This document shows, piece after piece, positions 22,651-30,555 of a stretch of 39,904 nucleotides of DNA. Origin of the DNA: Nitrospirota bacterium (GTDB lineage Bacteria; Nitrospirota; Thermodesulfovibrionia; Thermodesulfovibrionales; SM23-35); NCBI GenBank assembly GCA_040754395.1, contig JBFMCL010000025.1, positions 1 through 39,904 on the forward strand, in the 5' to 3' direction. A program made the position numbers and the translations under genes. The notes beneath the pieces are model-generated. The model was given only the letters and a program-made list of their open reading frames with translations. It made no database searches and was not told the origin of the DNA. Each line of letters starts with the position of its first letter. The first letter of the stretch is position 1.

Positions 22651-24733
22651 AGACCTTTCAGACCTTCCTGTCCAATATATCAAAGGTGTAGGCCCTCACA
22701 GGGCTGAATTATTCAGCCGGCTTGGAATATCGTCAGTGAAAGACGCCCTGTACTATCTCCCCTACCGCTATGAAGACAGGAGCAGCATCAGGAAAATCAG
22801 CGAACTCGCTTACGGAAATGTTGAGACTGTATCCGGGAAGATCGTTTCTGCTGAAGTCATCAGATTGCGCGGGAGGAACCTCAGGATATTCGAGCTGACC
22901 GTCAACGACGGGAGCGGCTCTCTCAAGGGCAAATGGTTCAACCAGCCGTTCATGAAAAAGAACTTCAAGCCTGGACAGGAAGTCCTGCTCTCAGGCATGG
23001 TAAAAAGAAACCCGTACTGGAGTATCGGGTTCGAAATAGACAATCCTGAATACGAAATCCTTACTTCCGGGGAGGATTCCCTTATTCACACCAACAGGAT
23101 CGTCCCTGTCTACAGGGTTACAGGCGGTGTCAGTGTCAGGCAGATGCGGTCAGTCATGTTCAGTATCGTAACCATGTATCTGCAGGAAGTGGCTGATCCT
23201 GTCCCCCCGGAGATTCTTCAGAAAAACAGGCTGCCGGGGTTGCCGGAGAGCCTACAGCAGGTCCACTTCCCGAATGAGGATGCTGATCTTGAACTGCTGA
23301 ACAGGGGAACAAGCCTCTTCCACAGACGGCTCTCGTTTGATGAACTCTTTATGCTCGAGCTGGGTCTGGCAATCACGAAAAAAGGGAGCGTGCTCGCACA
23401 AGGAATCGTATTTGCTCCTGAAGGCAATCTTGTGCAAAAACTGCGTGAACTGCTGCCTTTCAGACTTACTGCCGCTCAGGAGAGGGTATTCAGCGATATC
23501 CTTGGAGACATGAAAAAACCATATCCTATGCACCGGCTCATCCAGGGAGATGTGGGATGCGGAAAAACAGTTGTGGCACTGATGGCCATGGTAACCGCGG
23601 CTGAATGCGGATACCAGTCTGCAATCATGGCACCCACGGAAATACTCGCCGAACAGCACTACCTTAATATCTGTAAACTGGCGCAGGGTCTCGGCCTGAA
23701 AATATGCCTTCTTACAGGGAGCAAGAAAGACCGTCCCCTGAACGAAATCTCCTCCGGAGAGATTGATCTGGTAGTCGGGACCCATGCATTAATCCAGGAA
23801 GGGGTGATATTCAGAAACCTCGGCCTCGCGGTTATCGATGAGCAGCACCGTTTCGGAGTAATGCAGCGCGCCCTTCTCAGGAAAAAAGCAGTTAACCCGG
23901 ATGTCCTTGTCATGACCGCAACTCCCATCCCCCGGACACTTGCACTGACCCTATACGGCGATCTCGATTATTCAGTAATTGACGAACTCCCTCCTGACAG
24001 GCGGCCGGTTTCCACCCTTTTGTTCCATCCGAAACAGAAGGATGCCATCTACGGCATGATCAGTGAAGAGATTAAGAAAGGCAGGCAGGTATACGTGGTA
24101 TACCCGCTTATCGAGGAGTCGGAAAAGACAGACCTCAAATCCGCAATCATGGGCAGGGATGCATTCGAGAAAATATTTCCTGACTTCAGGATCGGGCTCA
24201 TCCATGGCAGGATGAAAGCGCAGGAAAGGGAAGAGGTAATGGCATCCTTCACACAGGGTGAACTGGACATGCTCGTGAGCACGACCGTCATTGAGGTCGG
24301 CGTAGACGTGCCAAATGCCACGCTTATGGTTATAATACATTCAGAGAGGTTCGGACTGTCACAACTCCATCAGCTGAGGGGCAGAACCGGGAGAAGCCAC
24401 TTCCGGTCCTACTGCGTGCTTCTTGCCTATGAACCCCTGAGCGATGAGGCAAAGCGGAGACTTGAGATCATGGTACATAGTCATGACGGTTTCAGGATCG
24501 CCGAAGAGGATCTGGACATACGGGGTCCCGGTGAATTCTTCGGAACTCGCCAGTCCGGCATGCCGGACCTGAGGATCGCACATATCGTGAGGGACGCAAA
24601 GATTCTCAGTAAGGCAAGGGAAGAAGCGTTTGCGCTCATAGACACTGATCCGGAACTGCACACCCATCCGCTCCTGAGAAAAACCCTTGAAAAGTTCTGG
24701 GAAGGAAAGATCGAACTCTTTAAAACAGGCTGA
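22643..24733 (+). CDS. recG: ATP-dependent DNA helicase RecG
   Basis: A 696-residue protein that regresses stalled replication forks and branch-migrates Holliday junctions. It has the N-terminal wedge/OB domain (DLPVQYIKGVGPHRAELFSRLGI split at the start, GSLKGKWFNQPFM), Walker A GDVGCGKT (302-309), Walker B DEQHRFG (from 399), TATPIPRTLALTLYGDL, and the C-terminal block QLHQLRGRTGRS. The length is normal. The start overlaps nusA, suggesting translational coupling. Confidence 0.96.
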   Translation: MAKDLSDLPVQYIKGVGPHRAELFSRLGISSVKDALYYLPYRYEDRSSIRKISELAYGNVETVSGKIVSAEVIRLRGRNLRIFELTVNDGSGSLKGKWFNQPFMKKNFKPGQEVLLSGMVKRNPYWSIGFEIDNPEYEILTSGEDSLIHTNRIVPVYRVTGGVSVRQMRSVMFSIVTMYLQEVADPVPPEILQKNRLPGLPESLQQVHFPNEDADLELLNRGTSLFHRRLSFDELFMLELGLAITKKGSVLAQGIVFAPEGNLVQKLRELLPFRLTAAQERVFSDILGDMKKPYPMHRLIQGDVGCGKTVVALMAMVTAAECGYQSAIMAPTEILAEQHYLNICKLAQGLGLKICLLTGSKKDRPLNEISSGEIDLVVGTHALIQEGVIFRNLGLAVIDEQHRFGVMQRALLRKKAVNPDVLVMTATPIPRTLALTLYGDLDYSVIDELPPDRRPVSTLLFHPKQKDAIYGMISEEIKKGRQVYVVYPLIEESEKTDLKSAIMGRDAFEKIFPDFRIGLIHGRMKAQEREEVMASFTQGELDMLVSTTVIEVGVDVPNATLMVIIHSERFGLSQLHQLRGRTGRSHFRSYCVLLAYEPLSDEAKRRLEIMVHSHDGFRIAEEDLDIRGPGEFFGTRQSGMPDLRIAHIVRDAKILSKAREEAFALIDTDPELHTHPLLRKTLEKFWEGKIELFKTG

Positions 24734-24741
24734 GGGAAAAC

Positions 24742-25053
24742 ATGCTGAAACGGATAAAAGACAACTTCGACCGAGGAGTCGAAAAAATAAAGTGGTTTTC
24801 AACCCTGGTTTCCGACCGGACAAAAATAGAGATTTCCGTGATTAAGCTGCTGTATCATTCTGAACAGATGGAGAAAAAAAAGGAAGAGCTTATTAAGACA
24901 ATCGGCCAGCGGGTATACGAACTGAAAGAGAACCCTGAAAGGAACATCCTCAAAGACAGGGTTATCACGGAGGCGATCGGCGAGATCGAAACACTGAATA
25001 ACGACATCGAATCCACCAGAAAAAAGGCATCTGAAATAAGCAGTACCAGTTGA
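24742..25053 (+). CDS. Small coiled-coil protein of unknown function
   Basis: A 103-residue, highly charged, helical protein (EQMEKKKEELIKTIGQRVYEL and EIETLNNDIESTRKKASEI are heptad-like). No signal peptide or cysteine is present. The ATG lies eight bases after the recG stop and follows GAGGG, so it is probably co-transcribed with recG. I do not recognise a family. Confidence 0.7.
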   Translation: MLKRIKDNFDRGVEKIKWFSTLVSDRTKIEISVIKLLYHSEQMEKKKEELIKTIGQRVYELKENPERNILKDRVITEAIGEIETLNNDIESTRKKASEISSTS

Positions 25054-25159
25054 AGACCATGATCAATCTGCCAGGACCAAGTGATCATCCGTACGTGATT
25101 CGTACATTTCAGCAAATGCTCAGGAAACATACGTTGCCAGGCTCTTGTTCCGTATACGC

Positions 25160-25936
25160 ATGAATACTGTCATCCTTTACCTGTTCATCTTCGTTCTCGG
25201 TTCCCTGATCGGCTCATTCCTGAATGTCTGCATTTACCGGTTGCCCAGGAACCAGTCGATTGTGCTGCCGTCTTCAAAATGCCCCTCCTGTGACAATCCG
25301 ATCCAACCATACGACAATATCCCGATCCTGAGTTATCTGCTGCTCGGCGGGAAATGCAGAAATTGCAGGGCAACAATAGGCTTCAGATACCCGCTGGTAG
25401 AATTCCTGAATGCTTCATTATACGTCTTTATTGTATGGAGGTTCGGGATAGGGGTCCATACCCTTTTTTATTTTCTCTTCTGTTCGGCGCTCATTGCCAT
25501 CACCTTTATCGACCTGGATTTCCAGATCATTCCTGACAGGATCACCCTTCCCGGCATCCCGATCGGTCTTATCGCAGGGTCATTCCTGATGCCCGATCCG
25601 TTTCTGCGGTACACGCTTCTCGGGTTCAAATCGTCCGCAATCGGTTTTCTTGCCGGCGGCGGGCTTTTTTACGCGATTGCCGTACTCAGCAGAGGCGGCA
25701 TGGGAGGCGGAGACATCAAACTTATGGCAATGGTCGGGAGCCTCCTGGGATGGAAAGCGGTGCTCTCGACAACCTTCTTCGGCAGCCTTACGGGAGCTGT
25801 CGTCGGGATTTTCATGATGGTGATGAAGGGCAAGGGAAGAAAAACAAAAATCCCGTTCGGACCTTTCCTCGCGCTCGGCGCCCTTGTAAGTCTTTTCTAC
25901 GGCCAGGAGATTCTTTTCTGGTATCTCAGGAGGTAA
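25160..25936 (+). CDS. pilD: Prepilin peptidase / N-methyltransferase
   Basis: About 258 residues from the ATG at 25160; an in-frame TTG at 25145 would add five residues and neither has a strong ribosome binding site. This polytopic inner-membrane aspartyl protease cleaves and methylates type IV prepilins and pseudopilins. The cytoplasmic loop carries the CPSC...CRNC tetracysteine (Cys41, 44, 66, 69). The catalytic aspartates lie in FIDLDFQIIPD and MGGGDIKLMAM. The zinc-binding loop of the methylating type is intact. The stop codon overlaps the ribosome binding site of the following kinase gene. Which pilus or secretion system it serves cannot be said from this window. Confidence 0.93.
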   Translation: MNTVILYLFIFVLGSLIGSFLNVCIYRLPRNQSIVLPSSKCPSCDNPIQPYDNIPILSYLLLGGKCRNCRATIGFRYPLVEFLNASLYVFIVWRFGIGVHTLFYFLFCSALIAITFIDLDFQIIPDRITLPGIPIGLIAGSFLMPDPFLRYTLLGFKSSAIGFLAGGGLFYAIAVLSRGGMGGGDIKLMAMVGSLLGWKAVLSTTFFGSLTGAVVGIFMMVMKGKGRKTKIPFGPFLALGALVSLFYGQEILFWYLRR

Positions 25937-25943
25937 ATAACCC

Positions 25944-27194
25944 TTGGATTCCGGCCTGATATTTTTTTATTCGATCGTTTTTCTGATCATCCTTGTTGCG
26001 TCTTTCCTCGTCCTGCGGATTTTGCTCAGGTTTTACCGTACAAAAAAGAATCTGGAGCAGCAAGATGTTTCCAGGGTGGGTTTTGTCGTGGATACCTTCC
26101 ATGACCTTGTATCCCAGCTGAAAGAGAAGGAAAAGGAGCTCGAAACACTCAGAAACAGGGCTGAAGACCGGGCAACCGCCATCGAAGGATATAATGAAAA
26201 CATCCTGCAGAGCGTTCCGAGCGGTGTCATCAGCTTTGATGAGGAAATGAAAATCACGAAGGTCAATTCCGCTGCCGAAAAGATTCTTGAAATCGATGGA
26301 GAAACAGTTGCCGGAAAGCTCCATTCAGACATCCTGAGCAAGCCGATCACTGACTTTCTGACCGAAAGAAAGGTCATTGAACGGGGCGAGATAAGCTACC
26401 TGACTCCTTCAGGGAAAAAGATCTGGCTTGGACTCACGCTCTCTCCACTGAAAGACAAGGGGGGAACAATAATCGGCCAGATACTCATTTTCACGGACCT
26501 TACCCATCTTAAGGCGATTGAATCCCAGATCGAACTCAGGAACCGTCTGTCGAGCCTCGGAGAAATTTCTGCCGGGATCGCACACGAAATGAGAAATCCG
26601 ATGGCGGTCATTGCTGGGTATACCAAAATCCTTTCCAGAAAAGCGGACAGCTCTCTGAAACCTACGGTTGAGGCCATATTGAAAGAGATCGCGGTCATGG
26701 ACAGGATCATATCCGATTTCCTCTCCTTCGCAAAACCGGTTGATCTTAATCCAACCCGGATTGATCTCAAGGCGATAATAGAAACCTGTGTTTCCTCGAT
26801 TGCCGGTACACGCAGCGATATTGCGCTCAACGTTGCCATCGGTTCGATCCCTGCCTTTAAGGGCGACGAGGTGCTCATGCGTCAGGCGTTCATCAATATT
26901 ATCCAGAACGCTGCTGAAGCGATGCCACAGGGAGGAAAACTCATCATAAAGGCTTCACCGTTGCCGGTTTCGTCAGGAAATTTTTTTGATATTCTCATCA
27001 TCGATACAGGGCATGGAATCTCCGAGAATGTACGGGGCAAGATCTTCCTCCCGTTTTTTACGACGAAAGAGAAGGGCACAGGCCTCGGCCTCGCAATTGT
27101 ACACAAGATTGTCGTGTCCCACGGGGGAAGCATCTCCTTTCTCAGCACCGACAAAGGTACAACATTCAGGATACGGTTGCCGGCTGCTGCGTAA
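25944..27194 (+). CDS. PAS-domain sensor histidine kinase
   Basis: A 416-residue membrane protein: one N-terminal transmembrane helix (about 5-30), a short coiled linker, a PAS domain (about 80-190, SVPSGVISFDEEMKITKVN), the dimerisation/phosphoacceptor domain with His214 (GIAHEMRNPMAVI), and an ATPase domain with N-box (NIIQNAAEAMPQGG) and G-boxes (DTGHGIS, GTGLGLAIV). The TTG at 25944 is the likely start: AGGAGGT lies nine bases upstream and covers the end of pilD. A PilS-type role in pilin regulation is suggested by position, but no response regulator is adjacent. Confidence 0.9.
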   Translation: MDSGLIFFYSIVFLIILVASFLVLRILLRFYRTKKNLEQQDVSRVGFVVDTFHDLVSQLKEKEKELETLRNRAEDRATAIEGYNENILQSVPSGVISFDEEMKITKVNSAAEKILEIDGETVAGKLHSDILSKPITDFLTERKVIERGEISYLTPSGKKIWLGLTLSPLKDKGGTIIGQILIFTDLTHLKAIESQIELRNRLSSLGEISAGIAHEMRNPMAVIAGYTKILSRKADSSLKPTVEAILKEIAVMDRIISDFLSFAKPVDLNPTRIDLKAIIETCVSSIAGTRSDIALNVAIGSIPAFKGDEVLMRQAFINIIQNAAEAMPQGGKLIIKASPLPVSSGNFFDILIIDTGHGISENVRGKIFLPFFTTKEKGTGLGLAIVHKIVVSHGGSISFLSTDKGTTFRIRLPAAA

Positions 27195-27219
27195 TGCAGT
27201 ATCGATAAAGCACCGCTAA

Positions 27220-27250
27220 TTGGTCATGATAAAGAGATTATTGTTATAAT
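27220..27250 (+). promoter_or_regulatory. Candidate promoter for panB
   Basis: TTGGTC (27220-27225) and a perfect TATAAT (27245-27250) are spaced 19 bases apart. The panB ATG follows only five bases after the -10 box, leaving no room for a ribosome binding site, so the mRNA would be leaderless if this promoter is used. Confidence 0.3.
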
Positions 27251-27255
27251 ACCCA

Positions 27256-28056
27256 ATGTCCAGAATTACTATTCAGGATTTCCTGACAAAAAAGCATGAT
27301 CAGAAGAAAATCACCATGCTCACCGCCTATGACTATCCATTCGCAAAAATAGTCGATGAGGCCGGTATTGACGGCATAATTGTCGGCGACTCCCTGGGCA
27401 TGGTGGTACAGGGACTTGAAAACACCCTTCCGGTTACCATGGATGAGATGATCTACCACACAAAGATCGTTTCCAGGGCCGTCCAGAGCAGTCTTGTAGT
27501 CGGCGACCTCCCCTTCATGTCATATCAGGCCAGCCTTTCGGAAGCGGTCCGGAATGCAGGAAGGTTCCTGAAAGAGGCAGGCGCCTCGGCCGTCAAGATA
27601 GAAGGCGGCGCTGAAGTGGCAGAGCACATTAGGGCCATGACAAGGTCTGATATCCCGGTCATGGCGCACATCGGTCTCACCCCGCAATCGATCCACAGGA
27701 TGGGCGGGTACAAAGTCCAGGGAAAGACGGAAGAATCAGCACACAGACTTCTCGAAGAAGCCCGTATCGCTGAGGATGCGGGTGCGTTCTCTCTGCTGCT
27801 TGAGGCCATCCCCATGGGGCTCGCAAAGAAAATCACTGAGGAACTCTCAATCCCCACAATCGGCATCGGAGCCGGTCCCCACTGTGACGGACAGGTGCTC
27901 GTGCTGCACGACGTTATCGGTCTCTTTGAGCGATTCCTCCCGAAATTCGCAAAGAGATATACGAGTCTGAAGGATGAGGCACTCAAGGCAATCGAATTAT
28001 ACAGAAAGGAAGTCGAAGACGGGGTTTTCCCTTCGCAAGATCAGAGTTTCAAATGA
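27256..28056 (+). CDS. panB: 3-methyl-2-oxobutanoate hydroxymethyltransferase
   Basis: A 266-residue, full-length ketopantoate hydroxymethyltransferase, the first step of pantothenate/coenzyme A synthesis from 2-oxoisovalerate and methylene-tetrahydrofolate. Family blocks are [54 protein letters not shown] and [18 protein letters not shown]. The stop overlaps the start of the FKBP fusion gene (ATGA). CoA is also the substrate of the nearby acetyl-CoA synthase, but there is no sign of joint regulation. Confidence 0.96.
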   Translation: MSRITIQDFLTKKHDQKKITMLTAYDYPFAKIVDEAGIDGIIVGDSLGMVVQGLENTLPVTMDEMIYHTKIVSRAVQSSLVVGDLPFMSYQASLSEAVRNAGRFLKEAGASAVKIEGGAEVAEHIRAMTRSDIPVMAHIGLTPQSIHRMGGYKVQGKTEESAHRLLEEARIAEDAGAFSLLLEAIPMGLAKKITEELSIPTIGIGAGPHCDGQVLVLHDVIGLFERFLPKFAKRYTSLKDEALKAIELYRKEVEDGVFPSQDQSFK

Positions 28057-29888
28057 GCGATGAGCTAGTGTCAAAAAATATTAGTGAGGAAACGGATTTA
28101 AAAGTTAAAACAGGGGATACGGTCAGGATACACTTCACTTGCACCCTTGAGGATGGGACCATAATTGACTCTTCCGTTAATAAGGAGCCTCTTGAGTTCA
28201 CTCTGGGGAAAGGGGAGGTTCTTTTTCCGGGATTGGAAGATGCTGTCATTGGAATGTATCGTGGAGAGTCTAAATCTATCACAATACCCGCTGAAAAAGC
28301 ATACGGCGTCCATCTCCCTGAAAAGATTTTTACTATAAGCCGGACCCAGTTTCCACCTACTCTGGAACCGGTCATCGGAATGAAATTTGAGATACAACAA
28401 ACAGATGGTAAGATGACTGTTGTTAGGGTAACAGATGTTCAAGAATCCTGTGTAACCCTGGATACAAATCATCCTTTGGCAGGAAAAGACCTCTTCTTTG
28501 AAATTCAATTACTCGATCAAGATATTACTGATATGTCAAAGGCACATGAACTGTATCAGCAGGGAACTGCTTATCAGGATAGGGGACAACTGGATGAGGC
28601 TATATCCTGTTATCAGAAGGCTGTCAAACTCGATCCTAAATTGTTTAAAGCATTTTATAATCTAGGGGTTGCTTTTCAGAATAAGGGAAACATTGATACC
28701 TCTATTCTTTATTATGAAATCGCTTTAGGACTGAATCCTGAATTTCTTGAAGCATATCATAATCTTGGGATTGCATACAAAGATAAAGGGCAATTTGATG
28801 ATGCAATTATGTGCTTTCTTAGGGCAATACAGATCAAAGCGGATCACGTCGGAGCGTATTATAATTTAGGGAATACACTTGTCGCTAATGGTCGATACAA
28901 CGAGGCATTGCAGATATATAAGAAAGTGCTCGATATAAAACCGGATTATCCTGATGCTCATTTAGCTATAAGTATGCTTAATTTAAGATTGGGAAACTTT
29001 CAAGACGGCTGGAAAGGATATGAATATCGATGGAAATTAGAAGAGAATTTGAACAGGCGCGAGTACTCTAAGCCCTTATGGGATGGTTCCGACCTGCAGG
29101 GGAAATCAATCCTGCTGTCAGCTGAGCAGGGTTTCGGAGATACTATCCAGTTTATCCGTTACGTCCCTCTCTTAGCTCAGCGGGGATCAAAAATAATCGT
29201 TGAGTGCCAGAAGGAATTATCCTCTCTGATCAGAAATATCAAAGGGGTCCATACAGTCGTTTCAAGGGGAGAACAGATTCCTGAATATGACGTCTATTGC
29301 CCTCTCCTGAGTCTGCCCCTCATGATAGGAACAACATTGCAGAATATCCCTGCCAACATCCCTTATATCAGTGTCGGACCTGAATTGAAAACAAAATGGG
29401 CCGGAAAAATCAGCCGTTTCAGTCATACTATGAAAATTGGGCTGGTATGGGCAGGACACCCGAAGCCAAAATTCGGCCATACCCGTTCTTGTCCGTTGAA
29501 CCTGTTCTTCCCTTTAAGGGAATTCGAAAAAATCACCGTCTTTAGTTTACAGATGAATAACGATCCTCATCGTGAACACACGCTGGAAAAAGATCTGCCA
29601 ATAATAGATTTCACTGGTGAAATAAAGGACTTCCACGATACTGCAGCTTTCATCGAAAATCTCGATTTAATTATCTCAGTTGACACGGCAGTTGCCCATT
29701 TGGCAGGTGCCCTTGGCAGGCCAGTCTGGACTTTGCTTCCTTTTGTTGCAGACTGGCGCTGGCTTGAAAACCGCGAGGACAGTCCCTGGTATCCGACTAT
29801 GAGACTTTTCCGACAACCAGCTATTGGAGACTGGGAATCAGTTATCGATCGCATTTTCGACAGTTTAAAGGTCTTTCTTCGTAATTAA
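28053..29888 (+). CDS. FKBP-TPR-GT9-like fusion protein
   Basis: A 611-residue protein with three parts. Residues about 18-160 are a SlyD-type FKBP peptidyl-prolyl isomerase ([38 protein letters not shown], and the closing [13 protein letters not shown]). Residues about 165-330 are four to five TPRs ([38 protein letters not shown]). Residues about 345-611 are a GT9-like domain ([65 protein letters not shown]). The ATG overlaps the panB stop (ATGA). Isomerase and glycosyltransferase in one chain suggest action on proline-containing unfolded or surface protein segments. The acceptor is unknown. Confidence 0.9.
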   Translation: MSDELVSKNISEETDLKVKTGDTVRIHFTCTLEDGTIIDSSVNKEPLEFTLGKGEVLFPGLEDAVIGMYRGESKSITIPAEKAYGVHLPEKIFTISRTQFPPTLEPVIGMKFEIQQTDGKMTVVRVTDVQESCVTLDTNHPLAGKDLFFEIQLLDQDITDMSKAHELYQQGTAYQDRGQLDEAISCYQKAVKLDPKLFKAFYNLGVAFQNKGNIDTSILYYEIALGLNPEFLEAYHNLGIAYKDKGQFDDAIMCFLRAIQIKADHVGAYYNLGNTLVANGRYNEALQIYKKVLDIKPDYPDAHLAISMLNLRLGNFQDGWKGYEYRWKLEENLNRREYSKPLWDGSDLQGKSILLSAEQGFGDTIQFIRYVPLLAQRGSKIIVECQKELSSLIRNIKGVHTVVSRGEQIPEYDVYCPLLSLPLMIGTTLQNIPANIPYISVGPELKTKWAGKISRFSHTMKIGLVWAGHPKPKFGHTRSCPLNLFFPLREFEKITVFSLQMNNDPHREHTLEKDLPIIDFTGEIKDFHDTAAFIENLDLIISVDTAVAHLAGALGRPVWTLLPFVADWRWLENREDSPWYPTMRLFRQPAIGDWESVIDRIFDSLKVFLRN

Positions 29889-30112
29889 TATTACTTCTCT
29901 ATTATTCCGGATATTCATAAATTCTAATGAAAAATATATCCAATAATACTAAGAGTTTTAATATTATAGAGATCGAAATAACAAGAACACGAAGAAAATT
30001 TATATTGGCGTTTAATTTTTTATTGATAGGATGCTATGATATATAGCACATCCGCTTACTATCGAAAAGCCGGACTCGGAATATATATATTTATTTATGA
30101 AAAGGAGAAGAC

Positions 30113-30541
30113 ATGGCTGTTGCAGATTTTGGTAGAACAGTAAAAGTACACTATACTGTGAAGCTTGAGGATGGCACCGTTGTTGACAACACACGTAACC
30201 ATGAACCGTTTATATTTACTGTAGGAACAGGCCAGGTGATTCCTGGTTTTGAGACCGAAGTAATAGGAATGAGCCTCGGAGAAAAAAAGTCTTTCAAGGT
30301 TCCTGTTGAAGATGCATATGGTGAATATTATAAGGAATTAGTCACAGAAGTCGATAAGAAAGAATTCCCTGACGACTTTCAGTTTGAAGCAGGACAGCAT
30401 TTGGAGTTTCCAGGTACGGATGGCCAGGTTGGTCTTGCAACTGTTCTCAAGGTTACAGATACAACAGTCATATTCGACAGAAACCACCCACTGGCAGGCA
30501 AAGAGTTATTTATGGACATTGAGATATTAGAGGTTATTTAA
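30113..30541 (+). CDS. SlyD-type FKBP peptidyl-prolyl cis-trans isomerase
   Basis: A 142-residue FKBP with the SlyD layout: VKVHYTVKLEDGTVVDNT, PGFETEVIGMSLGEKKSF, an insert-in-flap chaperone region (about 65-120), and the terminal NHPLAGKELFMDIEILEV. The histidine/cysteine-rich metal tail of E. coli SlyD is absent. AAGGAG precedes the ATG. It lies between the FKBP-TPR-GT9 fusion and the TPR-GT9-GT2 gene and is similar to the FKBP part of the former. A shared origin by duplication is likely. Confidence 0.93.
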   Translation: MAVADFGRTVKVHYTVKLEDGTVVDNTRNHEPFIFTVGTGQVIPGFETEVIGMSLGEKKSFKVPVEDAYGEYYKELVTEVDKKEFPDDFQFEAGQHLEFPGTDGQVGLATVLKVTDTTVIFDRNHPLAGKELFMDIEILEVI

Positions 30542-30555
30542 CCAGTCTTCCATAA

